Notes: generated from the sequence alone by a model not told the origin. A stretch of 55,427 nucleotides of DNA from an uncultured Ruminococcus sp. (GCA_900543145.1 UQPZ01000010.1:1-55427); one strand, 5' to 3'; positions 25,536 to 33,847 are shown, counted from the stretch's first letter. Numbers and translations: made by a program.

Positions 25536-26002
25536 AATTTACCTCCATCAAGTTTAAAAATTATACCCCCATGTTTTTATTGTAAAGGATTACATAAAGT
25601 ATTTCAATAGGCTTTTGTCCCAAACTTTTCTTCGTTTTTTAGGACATTTACACAATCCGCAAGTTGTTTATACTTATACACAATTCCGACATTTCAATAC
25701 ATTTTTCAGTACATATAAAATATTATCATCAGAAATTTTTTCTACAGAATCTTGGTCAAATACCAGTTGTTATACGGTTATCCATTTCTATATTTCTGAT
25801 ATATAACCATACTTTTGAAGCCTGATAATGTGCAGAAATAAAATTTTTTTGTCTTGACAGTTTTCAAAGCAATTTATGTACCGTTCTGCGAATTTCAATC
25901 AATTGACTTTTTCATATAATATGATATAATATATAGTATAGTCAAAGCTTGATTTCCGAACGGAATTAAGACCAAGGTATTAAATTAAAAGGGTGTGTTA
26001 TT
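25536..26002. other. AT-rich divergent intergenic region (GH5 / iorA)
   Basis: 467 bp. The left end carries the GH5 leader with TATAAT (25565-25560, minus); the only -35-like TTTACA has a short 15-bp spacer, so activator dependence is possible. The right end has the iorA promoter. In between I see only AT-rich sequence and no T-box or other leader motif. Confidence 0.6.
25903..25930 (+). promoter_or_regulatory. Promoter of the iorA operon
   Basis: TTGACT (25903-25908), a 16-bp spacer, TATAAT (25925-25930). The leader is about 65 nt. Confidence 0.7.
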
Positions 26003-27790
26003 TTGTCAGTTGAATTCTTGATGGGAAACGAGGCTATTGCTCTGGGCGCTCTTCATGCCGGCGTAAATGTCGTTTCGGGCTATCCCGGAACTCCCTCTAC
26101 CGAAATCCTTGAAACTATAGCAAAAAACAATGACGGAAGCGTTTATGTTGAATGGTCTGTCAATGAAAAAGCGGCTTTGGAGGTCGGCGCAGGTGCGGCT
26201 TACTCAGGAGCAAGAGCGCTTGTTACTATGAAGCAGGTAGGACTTAACGTTGCTTCCGACCCGCTTATGAGCCTTGCTTATGTCGGGGTAAAGGGCGGAA
26301 TGGTAATAGTTTCAGCAGACGACCCGGGACCTATTTCCTCACAGACCGAGCAGGATACAAGGCATTTTGCACAATTTGCAAAGCTTCCCGTTTTTGACCC
26401 GTCCTCTCCGGAGGAAGCCTACGAAATGATAAAGGACGCTTTTGAGTATTCTGAAAAATATTCTACTCCCGTACTTTTCAGACCTACCACAAGAGTATGC
26501 CACGGCTGCGCTTCAGTTGAAATTGCAGACAGCTACGAAAAGCACATTCCTGACGGCTTCGTAAAGGACACTATGCGCTGGGTTATTTTTCCGAGAACTT
26601 CTTACCTAAATCACTGCAAAATAGAAAAGCGCAATCCTGAAATGGGATCGGAGCTTTCCTCCTACCGATTCAATTTTATATCAGGCTGCAAAACTGCGAA
26701 AAAGGGAGTAGCATCTCACGGGATAAGCTGGGCGTATACCAGAGAGGCTCTCGGCGAAGACGCTTCATGCAGGCTTATGAAAATATCCACTCCGAATCCA
26801 TTTCCAGAAAAGCTTGCGCTGGAATTTCTCAGCGGACTTGACGAAGTTTTGTGCATTGAGGAGCTTGATCCGGTCATTGAGAAAGAACTTACATATATCT
26901 GCGGAAAATACAATCTGAATATCAGGATACACGGAAAGCTTGACGGCTCGGTTCAGCCTGCCGGCGAAAACACCGTGGAATCTGTAAGAAAAGTCCTGAG
27001 CGGTTTTCTGGGACTAAACTGTCAGGAGGCTGAAATATCCGAAGCTCCCGAGCTTCCGGTCAGACCTCCCGTACTCTGTGCGGGCTGTCCGCACAGAGCA
27101 AGCTTTTATGCCGTAAAGCAGGCAGTAAAGGGCAAAAAAGCTGTATTCAGCGGTGATATAGGCTGTTATACCCTCGGAAACGCAAAGCCTCTTGATATGG
27201 TAGATACCTGTCTCTGCATGGGTGCTGACGTTACGATCGCTCAGGGAATACACAGAGTTGAGCCGGATACGGTAAACTTCTCTTTTATCGGCGATTCAAC
27301 ATTTTTTGCGTCCGGAATCACGGGCGTTGTCAATGCTGTTTACAACCGGACTGATATTACGCTTATAGTTCTTGATAATTCAACTACCGCTATGACAGGA
27401 CATCAGCCGCACCCCGGAACAGGCGTAACAATGATGGGCGATGTATGCGAAAAGGTATCTATAGAAAAAATACTGAAGGCTATAGGTCTGACCTCCGTTG
27501 AAACGGTCAACGCTCTCGATCTTGACGCAGGAATAAAAGCCGTGAGATCGGCGGTAAGCAAAACGGGAGTAAAGGCTGTAATAATGAAATCTCCCTGTAT
27601 TGCGGTAACCAAGCCCTCAAAGCATTTTACTGTAGATAAAGACAAATGCGTTAACTGCAAAAAATGCATAAAAGAGCTTGGCTGTCCGGCTATCGTTCTG
27701 GAGAACGGCAGCGTTAAAATCGAAAAAAGTCTATGCTACGGCTGCGGAGTATGCGCTCAGATCTGCCCCTGCAAGGCTATAGGAGATTAA
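26003..27790 (+). CDS. iorA: Indolepyruvate:ferredoxin oxidoreductase, alpha subunit
   Basis: 595 residues from a TTG start (AAAAGGGTG at about 9 nt). It has an N-terminal pyrimidine-binding domain (GYPGTPSTEI near 27), a TPP-binding domain (CAGCPHRASFYAVK near 357, GDIGCYTLG, and GDSTFFASGITGV with the metal site near 430), and a C-terminal ferredoxin domain with two 4Fe-4S motifs (CVNCKKC...GCP and CYGCGVCAQICPC). It interconverts aryl-pyruvates with arylacetyl-CoA, CO2 and reduced ferredoxin. The beta subunit follows after an intervening hydrolase gene. The reaction is reversible; the neighbouring Trp T-box suggests the carboxylating direction here. Confidence 0.96.
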   Translation: MSVEFLMGNEAIALGALHAGVNVVSGYPGTPSTEILETIAKNNDGSVYVEWSVNEKAALEVGAGAAYSGARALVTMKQVGLNVASDPLMSLAYVGVKGGMVIVSADDPGPISSQTEQDTRHFAQFAKLPVFDPSSPEEAYEMIKDAFEYSEKYSTPVLFRPTTRVCHGCASVEIADSYEKHIPDGFVKDTMRWVIFPRTSYLNHCKIEKRNPEMGSELSSYRFNFISGCKTAKKGVASHGISWAYTREALGEDASCRLMKISTPNPFPEKLALEFLSGLDEVLCIEELDPVIEKELTYICGKYNLNIRIHGKLDGSVQPAGENTVESVRKVLSGFLGLNCQEAEISEAPELPVRPPVLCAGCPHRASFYAVKQAVKGKKAVFSGDIGCYTLGNAKPLDMVDTCLCMGADVTIAQGIHRVEPDTVNFSFIGDSTFFASGITGVVNAVYNRTDITLIVLDNSTTAMTGHQPHPGTGVTMMGDVCEKVSIEKILKAIGLTSVETVNALDLDAGIKAVRSAVSKTGVKAVIMKSPCIAVTKPSKHFTVDKDKCVNCKKCIKELGCPAIVLENGSVKIEKSLCYGCGVCAQICPCKAIGD

Positions 27791-27793
27791 AGC

Positions 27794-28420
27794 ATGAGCC
27801 TGATCTTGCTTCACGGATTAGGGCAGGATAGATCGGCATGGGACGGCGTTCTCAACTCTGAAAAATATCCCATAGAGGCACAATGCCCGCTTCTTTCCAG
27901 CTTAGCCGACGATAGCTGTACATACAGCAGCCTATATGACGGATTAAAAAAACACCTCAGTAAAACCGCCCTTCCGATTTGTCTGTGCGGATTATCGCTG
28001 GGCGCTGTGCTTGCTCTTAATTATGCCGCTGACTTTCCTGACAGGGTTAAGGCTCTGGTGCTTATTGCTCCTCAGTTTAAAATGCCTAAGCTTCTCTTAA
28101 AGCTTCAAAGCGTGATCTTCAGATTTATGCCGAAAAAGGCTTTTAAAAGCGCAGGATTCTCAAAAAAAGATTTTATAAGCCTTACCGGCTCAATGACTAA
28201 GCTTGATCTCAGCAGCAGTATCAGAAATATAACGTGTCCCGTACTTATACTGACAGGTGAAAAGGATACGGTAAACAAAAAGGCGGCGGTACTGCTTAAT
28301 GCCGCTATTCCGAAATCGGGATATAAATCAATAGAAGCTTCGGGACATGAGGTAAATACAGATAATCCGGAGAAACTGGCAGAGATCATATACCGGTTTT
28401 TAAATAGCGTATTACATTAA
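27794..28420 (+). CDS. Alpha/beta hydrolase between iorA and iorB
   Basis: 208 residues. The fold opens with LILLHGLGQDRSAW, and the nucleophile elbow is GLSLGA with Ser68. The acid is probably Asp in LTGEKDTV (about 157), and the catalytic His is in EASGHEV (about 184), so the triad is complete. A short lid (about 105-135) is rich in Phe/Lys. It starts 3 nt after iorA and ends 30 nt before iorB, so it is cotranscribed with both oxidoreductase subunits. Substrate unknown; an arylacetyl ester or thioester is a guess from context. Confidence 0.88.
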   Translation: MSLILLHGLGQDRSAWDGVLNSEKYPIEAQCPLLSSLADDSCTYSSLYDGLKKHLSKTALPICLCGLSLGAVLALNYAADFPDRVKALVLIAPQFKMPKLLLKLQSVIFRFMPKKAFKSAGFSKKDFISLTGSMTKLDLSSSIRNITCPVLILTGEKDTVNKKAAVLLNAAIPKSGYKSIEASGHEVNTDNPEKLAEIIYRFLNSVLH

Positions 28421-28450
28421 TTCAATACATCGAAACGAGGTAGACCTGAA

Positions 28451-29026
28451 ATGACAAAGAACTGTTTATTGTGCGGAGTAGGCGGTCAGGGAACCGTACT
28501 TGCTTCAAAGCTTATTGCTTTTTCCGCAATGGAAAAAGGAGAAAGCGTGCGTACTAGCGAAACTATAGGAATGTCCCAGAGGGGCGGCTGCGTCGTATCC
28601 CATGTACGGACAGGAGATAAAATAGATTCTCCGATGATACCCAAAGGCTCAGCCGACGTTATTATCGCATTTGAACCCGCAGAAGCTGTCAGAAATATAG
28701 CATACCTAAAAAAAGGCGGAACGGTTATAGTAAATAAAAAGGCAGTAAAACCGGTTACGGCTTCCCTTTCCGGCTCGGATTACGACGGCTCTGAGGCGCT
28801 TGATTATCTGAAATCAAACGTCGAAAGCCTTGCAGTTATCGACGGAGAAGAGATATGTGAAAAATGCGGTTCTCCAAAGGTATTGAATATCGCTCTTTTG
28901 GCGGCGGCTGCCAAATCAGGCGCACTGGGTATTACTGTGGACGAACTGAGATCTGCAATAGCAAAGCGTATTCCGGAAAAATTTCACGAGCTTAATTTTA
29001 AAGCTGTTGAGATCGCCACTGCTTGA
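28451..29026 (+). CDS. iorB: Indolepyruvate:ferredoxin oxidoreductase, beta subunit
   Basis: 191 residues, the usual length. It begins with the gamma-domain signature CGVGGQGTVLASKLIAF, then VRTSETIGMSQRGGCVVSHVR and the FEPAEAVR segment. It forms the second half of the IorAB enzyme. GAAACGAGG lies ahead of the ATG. It is the last gene of the iorA-hydrolase-iorB unit. No terminator is obvious between it and the T-box promoter 80 bp downstream, so some read-through into paaK is possible. Confidence 0.96.
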   Translation: MTKNCLLCGVGGQGTVLASKLIAFSAMEKGESVRTSETIGMSQRGGCVVSHVRTGDKIDSPMIPKGSADVIIAFEPAEAVRNIAYLKKGGTVIVNKKAVKPVTASLSGSDYDGSEALDYLKSNVESLAVIDGEEICEKCGSPKVLNIALLAAAAKSGALGITVDELRSAIAKRIPEKFHELNFKAVEIATA

Positions 29027-29104
29027 CTTTTTTGAAACTGCATTTACTCTTGAAAAGCCGTTTTTGATATATACGCAAATTATTGGTTCAGCGGCAAAAA
29101 AGCC

Positions 29105-29133
29105 TTGACAAATTTTAATAGCAGTGATATTAT
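29105..29133 (+). promoter_or_regulatory. Promoter of the T-box leader
   Basis: TTGACA (29105-29110), 17 bp, TATTAT (29128-29133). The transcript is expected to start near 29140, giving a leader of about 320 nt before paaK. Confidence 0.85.
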
Positions 29134-29139
29134 ATAAAG

Positions 29140-29408
29140 TATTAATAATCACCATAAACCTATGATTGAGAGTAGTAGCCGCCGTAAAGGCGTTTAAGAG
29201 AGCCGCAGATGGTGGGATCGCGGCAGCGCAGACTCCGGCGAATGGACTCATGAGGGCAAACCGAGGGGAATTTTCCGTTAGGGGCGACGTTATCCGCGTT
29301 AAGGAAAAGGCATATGTCAGTATGCCGATAAGCGGCGGATTTATCCGCAATTTGGGTGGTACCGCAGGAATCATATGTCCTGTCCCATATTCTGGGGCAG
29401 GATTTTTT
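29140..29408 (+). promoter_or_regulatory. T-box riboswitch with UGG (tryptophan) specifier
   Basis: Stem I is clear. TGAG (29167-29170) pairs with CTCA (29247-29250). A symmetrical 7/7 specifier loop sets AGTAGTA (29171-29177) against GAATGGA (29240-29246). GCCG (29178-29181) pairs with CGGC (29236-29239). The specifier codon after GAA is TGG at 29243-29245, i.e. Trp. An AAGAGAG bulge and an apical GCCGC/GCGGC stem holding the GGTGGGA distal loop follow. The T-box TGGGTGGTACCGC is at 29353-29365. A terminator stem TCCTGTCCC/GGGGCAGGA (29378-29402) with six T competes with the antiterminator (CAGGA 29365-29369 with TCCTG 29378-29382). Uncharged tRNA-Trp should allow transcription of paaK. Confidence 0.93.
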
Positions 29409-29457
29409 ATTTTCAGTTTAAACAGCAACCATATAATACAGATAAGGAGCGATCACC

Positions 29458-30690
29458 ATGAAAATGACCGAAACACAATTTGAGCTGATCAAAAAACAGC
29501 TGAAAAAGCTGACCTCTCAGGACTGCTTCTATAAGCGTAAGCTTGAAGGCATCGACATTGATTCCATCAAGTCGCAGGAGGATTTCGAGAAGCTGCCTTT
29601 TACCTGGAAGGGCGACCTAAGGGAGGCTTATCCTCTGGGGCTTCAGGCTGTACCCGACGAAGAAATAGTTCGTATTCATTCCTCCTCCGGAACTACAGGA
29701 ACTCCGGTCATAATTCCCTATACTGCTCAGGACGTTTCGGACTGGGCGGATATGTTCGCACGCTGCTACAGAATGGCCGGAATAACCAATCTTGACAGAA
29801 TACATATTACTCCCGGATACGGTCTATGGACAGCAGGAATAGGCTTTCAGCTCGGCGCGGAAAGACTGGGTGCAATGACTATACCTATGGGACCGGGAAA
29901 TACCGACAAGCAGCTGAGAATGATGACTGATCTGAGATCCACTGTTCTGTGCGCTACTTCTTCATATGCTCTGCTGCTTGCGGAGGAAATTGAAAAACGC
30001 GGTATCGGCGATAAGATATGCCTGAGAAAAGGCGTGATCGGCTCCGAGCGCTGGGGAGAAAAAATGAGAAAGAGGATCGCTAATGAGCTAGGGGTCCAGC
30101 TTTACGATATTTACGGGCTGACCGAGATATACGGTCCCGGAATAGGCGTAAGCTGCGACTATGAATGCGGTATGCATATGTGGAACGACTTTATTTATTT
30201 TGAAATAGTTGATTCGAAAACCGGCGAGGTCCTTCCGGACGGAGAGGTCGGAGAGCTTGTTATAACAACACTGAAAAAGCAGGGTGCACCTCTTATCAGA
30301 TACCGCACTCACGACCTGACCAGAGTTATTACCGGCGACTGTCCCTGCGGTTCAAAATATCCGAGGATAGATACGATACTGGGACGTACCGACGATATGG
30401 TCAAGGTAAAGGGAGTTAATATATTCCCCAGCCAGATTGATGAAATGCTTTCGGGAATACCCGGAGCCTCCAGTGAATATCAGTTTATGATTGACCATCT
30501 TTACGGAAAGGACATCTGTACTTTATTTGTAGAGGTCGACGGAGGTGCAGACAAGACTGCAATGGAAGCGGCTATAGGCGCAGGCTTTAAGACTAAGATA
30601 GGAATTACGGTTATAGTAAAGCCTGTTGATATCGGAGAGCTTCCGAGAAGCGAAAAGAAGTCCACCAGAGTTTTCGACAATCGTTACTGA
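29458..30690 (+). CDS. paaK: Phenylacetate-CoA ligase-like arylacetate-CoA ligase
   Basis: 410 residues, slightly shorter than typical PaaK. Adenylate-forming motifs: P-loop SSSGTTGTP (75-83), YGLTEIYGPG (219-228), RYRTHD (281-286), and the C-terminal hinge near GRTDDMVKVKG. The enzyme uses ATP to form an aryl-acetyl adenylate and then the CoA thioester; related proteins take phenylacetate or indole-3-acetate. AAGGAG lies 8 nt before the ATG. It is the only gene between the Trp T-box and a terminator, and it follows iorAB. The product would be the IorAB substrate for reductive carboxylation to the aryl-pyruvate. The substrate choice (indoleacetate) is inferred from the specifier. Confidence 0.92.
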   Translation: MKMTETQFELIKKQLKKLTSQDCFYKRKLEGIDIDSIKSQEDFEKLPFTWKGDLREAYPLGLQAVPDEEIVRIHSSSGTTGTPVIIPYTAQDVSDWADMFARCYRMAGITNLDRIHITPGYGLWTAGIGFQLGAERLGAMTIPMGPGNTDKQLRMMTDLRSTVLCATSSYALLLAEEIEKRGIGDKICLRKGVIGSERWGEKMRKRIANELGVQLYDIYGLTEIYGPGIGVSCDYECGMHMWNDFIYFEIVDSKTGEVLPDGEVGELVITTLKKQGAPLIRYRTHDLTRVITGDCPCGSKYPRIDTILGRTDDMVKVKGVNIFPSQIDEMLSGIPGASSEYQFMIDHLYGKDICTLFVEVDGGADKTAMEAAIGAGFKTKIGITVIVKPVDIGELPRSEKKSTRVFDNRY

Positions 30691-30693
30691 ACA

Positions 30694-30735
30694 AAAAATG
30701 CGTTCCTGCGGTTCAAACCTCGGGAACGCATTTTT
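30694..30735 (+). terminator. Terminator of paaK
   Basis: AATGCGTTCC (30697-30706) pairs with GGGAACGCATT (30722-30732), followed by TTT. It lies just after the stop. Confidence 0.9.
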
Positions 30736-30905
30736 ATGCCTTTTAATCTTATAACACCCTTGGCTTTACTCCCGCCCTGATCAGCTTCTGAAATATATAA
30801 CAAAAAACGATCAGATCATCTCTGCAACAGCTGTACAAAGACAGCTCAACTTCATAAATTCGGCAAAATAACAGATGAAGTTCTATTTGTTAATGCGTTT
30901 TTTCC

Positions 30906-30934
30906 TTGACTAAAAAAGGAATTAAGTATATAAT
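30906..30934 (+). promoter_or_regulatory. Promoter of ymdB
   Basis: TTGACT (30906-30911), 17 bp, TATAAT (30929-30934). The leader is short, about 30 nt. Confidence 0.75.
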
Positions 30935-30969
30935 ATAAAATATAATTTATACAGAAAAGAGAATCGGCA

Positions 30970-31737
30970 ATGAATTTATTATTTGTAGGCGACGTTGTAG
31001 GAAAAGCAGGCTGCGATTTTTTAAGCGACAATATTTACAGCATAAAAAAAGAATACGATATTGACTTTACAGTTATCAACGGAGAAAACTCGGCTCAGGG
31101 CAACGGAATTACCCCTAAGTCATTTGAAGAACTGATCCGTATAGGCGCCGACGTTGTTACAACGGGAAACCATTCCTTTAAAAGACGGGAAAGCACAAGT
31201 CTTTACGACGAGCAGGAAATTCTTCTCCGTCCGGTAAATTATCCGGAGGGCGTCGCAGGACACGGAGTTGCCGTCATAGATCTATGCTTTGTTAAAATAG
31301 CCGTCGTTAACCTTATGGGAACTATATATCTTGATTCTCTTGAAAATCCCTTTTTTTATATGGATAAGGTGCTGGAAAGCATAGATACTCCTAATATCAT
31401 CGTTGATTTTCATGCGGAAGCAACATCCGAAAAGAAAGCTATGGGCCATTACCTTGCAGGAAAATGCACTGCCGTACTCGGTACTCATACTCATGTCCAG
31501 ACTGCGGACGAGACTATTCTGAAAGATCATACAGCATATATAACCGATGTAGGAATGACCGGTCCGGAAATGTCCGTACTGGGAGTCGATACTCAAATAG
31601 CGGTCGATAAAATGAAATACCATTTTCCTGTTATGTTCAAGGAAAGCTCCAGTCCCTGCTTTATAAATGCCGTAGCAGTAAGCTTTGATGAAAAATTGGG
31701 CAAAGCAACTAAAATTGAGAGAATTATTAAGCGATAA
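30970..31737 (+). CDS. ymdB: YmdB-family metallophosphoesterase (2',3'-cyclic nucleotide phosphodiesterase)
   Basis: 255 residues. Metal and catalytic residues of the family are present: Asp8 (GDVVGKAG), Glu39 and Asn40 (INGENSAQGNG), Asn67 and His68 (TTGNHSF), His148 (VDFHAEATSEK), His173 and His175 (GTHTHVQT). Bacillus YmdB hydrolyses 2',3'-cAMP and affects motility and biofilm decisions. The start has only a weak ribosome site, but the leader is short and no other start fits. It lies just before spoVS, as in many Firmicutes, though here each gene has its own promoter. Confidence 0.95.
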   Translation: MNLLFVGDVVGKAGCDFLSDNIYSIKKEYDIDFTVINGENSAQGNGITPKSFEELIRIGADVVTTGNHSFKRRESTSLYDEQEILLRPVNYPEGVAGHGVAVIDLCFVKIAVVNLMGTIYLDSLENPFFYMDKVLESIDTPNIIVDFHAEATSEKKAMGHYLAGKCTAVLGTHTHVQTADETILKDHTAYITDVGMTGPEMSVLGVDTQIAVDKMKYHFPVMFKESSSPCFINAVAVSFDEKLGKATKIERIIKR

Positions 31738-31759
31738 TACACAAAAAATTTAAATTGGC

Positions 31760-31788
31760 TTGCAATATACAAAACAATAGTGTATAAT
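31760..31788 (+). promoter_or_regulatory. Promoter of spoVS
   Basis: TTGCAA (31760-31765), 17 bp, TATAAT (31783-31788). It looks SigA-like, whereas Bacillus spoVS is sigma-H dependent. The leader is about 90 nt. Confidence 0.75.
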
Positions 31789-31885
31789 GTAATATGTTTA
31801 TAAATGGGTGAGCCGTCAGTAATATTACGGTCAGCTCAGATTCTTGCTGATAATTTATAATAAATCTAATAATGGAGGTTATAGT

Positions 31886-32146
31886 GTGGAAATTCTAAAG
31901 GTTTCATCAAAATCCGTACCAAATTCAGTAGCCGGAGCTATTTCCGGAGTTATCAGGGAAAACGGAGCGGTTGAGGTTCAGGCTGTAGGCGCCGGAGCGG
32001 CAAATCAGGCAATTAAGGCTGTAGCCATTGCAAGAGGTTACCTTGCTCCCCTCGGGATTGATATGATCTGCATACCTGCTTTTGCAAACGTACTTATCGA
32101 TAATGAGGAAAGAACCGCTATAAAGCTTATCTGCGAAGAAAGATAG
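31886..32146 (+). CDS. spoVS: Stage V sporulation protein S
   Basis: 86 residues from the GTG at 31886, with TGGAGG upstream; this gives the canonical N-terminus EILKVSSKS and exact family length. The Alba-like core AVEVQAVGAGAANQAIKAVAIARG and the end DNEERTAIKLICEER match SpoVS closely. It is a small nucleic-acid-binding-type protein needed for proper sporulation and septation control in Bacillus; non-spore-formers also have it. The upstream in-frame extension to 31844 has no ribosome site. Confidence 0.97.
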   Translation: MEILKVSSKSVPNSVAGAISGVIRENGAVEVQAVGAGAANQAIKAVAIARGYLAPLGIDMICIPAFANVLIDNEERTAIKLICEER

Positions 32147-32155
32147 TTAAAATAT

Positions 32156-32189
32156 ACAGCAGAAAGAAATCTCTTTTTGCTGTTTTTTT
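32156..32189 (+). terminator. Terminator of spoVS
   Basis: ACAGCA (32156-32161) pairs with TGCTGT (32178-32183), extended by AAAGA/TCTTT, then a run of T to 32189. Confidence 0.85.
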
Positions 32190-32205
32190 AATAGGGGGTA
32201 TAAAA

Positions 32206-32907
32206 TTGAACGATACGATCATAAGCTGCACAGGTCTAACAAAATGCTACGGAAGATTTCAGGCTCTGGGCAATATCAATCTTGAAATTAAAAAAGGCAG
32301 GATCGTAGGCCTGCTAGGACCTAACGGAAGCGGAAAAACGACTTTTATAAAGCTTGCCTGCGGTCTTTTGAAGCCGACCTACGGACAGATACTTATCAAT
32401 GGATATCCTGTTGGTACCGAAACAAAAAAGATCGTTTCGTATCTGCCTGACAGAGATTTTCTTCCAAATGGAATGAAAGTAAAAGAGCTGCTTGATTTTT
32501 ACAGAACCTTTTACAGTGATTTTAATTACAGCAAATCAGTCGATATGTTTATGCGGCTGAATGTAGATATGAATCAGAAATTCAAGCATATGTCAAAGGG
32601 AACCAGAGAAAAAGTTCAGCTTGCTCTGGTAATGAGCAGAGAAGCAGAGGTATATCTGCTTGACGAGCCTATCGCTGCGGTAGACCCTGCCGCAAGAGAG
32701 TATATACTTAACACAATAATTTCAAACTACAATGAAAATGCCGCAGTAATAATATCAACTCACCTTATCGCTGATATCGAGCCGGTGCTGGACGACGCTA
32801 TTATGATACAGAACGGTACTTTAAGGCTTTTTAAATCCGTCGAACAGATAAAGGCGGAAACAAATATGACTGTCGATCAGCTTTTCAGGGAGGTGTACAG
32901 ATGTTAG
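32206..32907 (+). CDS. ABC transporter ATP-binding protein
   Basis: 233 residues from a TTG (AGGGGGT at 8 nt). Walker A GPNGSGKTT (about 38-46), signature MSKGTREKVQLAL (a variant of LSGGQ, about 129), Walker B VYLLDEP (about 151) and the switch His in ISTHL. The subgroup with this SKGT-type signature resembles the YtrB/EcsA-like ATPases of Firmicutes. It overlaps the permease gene by 7 nt. Substrate unknown. Confidence 0.93.
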   Translation: MNDTIISCTGLTKCYGRFQALGNINLEIKKGRIVGLLGPNGSGKTTFIKLACGLLKPTYGQILINGYPVGTETKKIVSYLPDRDFLPNGMKVKELLDFYRTFYSDFNYSKSVDMFMRLNVDMNQKFKHMSKGTREKVQLALVMSREAEVYLLDEPIAAVDPAAREYILNTIISNYNENAAVIISTHLIADIEPVLDDAIMIQNGTLRLFKSVEQIKAETNMTVDQLFREVYRC

Positions 32908-33671
32908 GAAAAATATTTAGATATGAATTCCGATGCTTTTCAAAGGCTCTGCTGCCTATAACTATATTTTTTGCAGCCTTTTCCGTGATTGGATTTTTCG
33001 CTTTCAGAAACGGTTTCGACTATTACTATAATTCAATAGACCGGACCGGTATCATATATTTGCTATTCGTAACGATCCTTATGCCGATTTATGTTATCAG
33101 CTGCTTTGTAAGTATAACGGTATCCTTTCTGTACGGGCCGGTAAGATTCAGCAAGTCAATGTTCACCAATGAAGGCTACCTTCTGAGAATGATACCCGTT
33201 AAAACGTCGTATCATATCCTTTCAAAGCTTATGGCGGGTTTTATCTGGTTCATTATATCAATGATCTGTTTTTTCGTTTTGTTCTCAATGCCCTTTTTTG
33301 ATGATAAGGATTTGCCGACAATATTAACGTATTATTATAATAATCAGTCGTTATCTGATATTGCACTTTCTTTTGCGAGTATGATTATCACCTATGTTTT
33401 CTCCCAGCTTGCTCTATTTTTAGCTATTACCTTAGCTAATATATATTTTCGTAAGTTGAGGGTGATCGGAATCATTATGTTCCTGATAGGCGAACAGACC
33501 ATATTTTCAATAATTCTGGGATTATCTATTGATATAGTCGGATCGTTTTCCGATATTACAAGATACAGCTCCGCTTACAATACCGTTCAGATAGTAGTAC
33601 AACTTATACTGTCAGTGCCGCTGTTCTTCTTTACCTGCTTACTTATTGATAAAAAAGGAGAGATCGAATGA
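32901..33671 (+). CDS. ABC transporter permease (ABC-2-like)
   Basis: 256 residues with six hydrophobic segments (about 17-35, 46-70, 100-125, 150-175, 185-205, 225-250). No family motif stands out. Its coupling to the ATPase gene identifies it as the membrane part of a two-gene exporter. The pair is flanked by terminators on both sides. Antimicrobial or envelope stress export is common for such pairs, but nothing here shows the substrate. Confidence 0.88.
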   Translation: MLGKIFRYEFRCFSKALLPITIFFAAFSVIGFFAFRNGFDYYYNSIDRTGIIYLLFVTILMPIYVISCFVSITVSFLYGPVRFSKSMFTNEGYLLRMIPVKTSYHILSKLMAGFIWFIISMICFFVLFSMPFFDDKDLPTILTYYYNNQSLSDIALSFASMIITYVFSQLALFLAITLANIYFRKLRVIGIIMFLIGEQTIFSIILGLSIDIVGSFSDITRYSSAYNTVQIVVQLILSVPLFFFTCLLIDKKGEIE

Positions 33672-33700
33672 TCTCAAAAGCATAAGACCTGTGAATTTTT

Positions 33701-33766
33701 GCAGCATAAGTTTTCTCGGTTTGACGTCAAAGCTATAGCTTCAAATCGACCTGAGATTTACGCTGC
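33701..33766 (+). repeat. Nested palindromic hairpin element between permease gene and terminator
   Basis: Outer arms GCAGC..TAA (33701-33709) and TTA.GCTGC (33758-33766), then TCTC/GAGA, then TTTGA/TCAAA. Inside are two overlapping perfect 12-bp palindromes, TTTGACGTCAAA (33720-33731) and AAGCTATAGCTT (33730-33741). It is not followed by a T-run, so it is not a simple terminator. Function unknown; it might be a small structured RNA, an mRNA 3' element or a mobile palindromic repeat. Confidence 0.5.
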
Positions 33767-33801
33767 ACAAATAAGGATCTATCTTAATTCTAAAGCAATA
33801 A

Positions 33802-33847
33802 AGTCCGCAGAGAAATAAAAATCTCTGCGGGCTTTTTCATATTAAAC
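33802..33847 (+). terminator. Terminator of the ABC transporter operon
   Basis: AGTCCGCAGAGA (33802-33813) pairs with TCTCTGCGGGCT (33832-33843; one G-T pair), then TTTTT. Confidence 0.88.

Noticed and set aside
25571..26002. Second T-box or other riboswitch upstream of iorA
   Set aside because: No T-box consensus, specifier loop or terminator is present; only a plain promoter with a short leader.
29166..29483. ORF of 105 residues upstream of paaK
   Set aside because: It coincides with the T-box structure and crosses its terminator; no ribosome site. The RNA explains the sequence.
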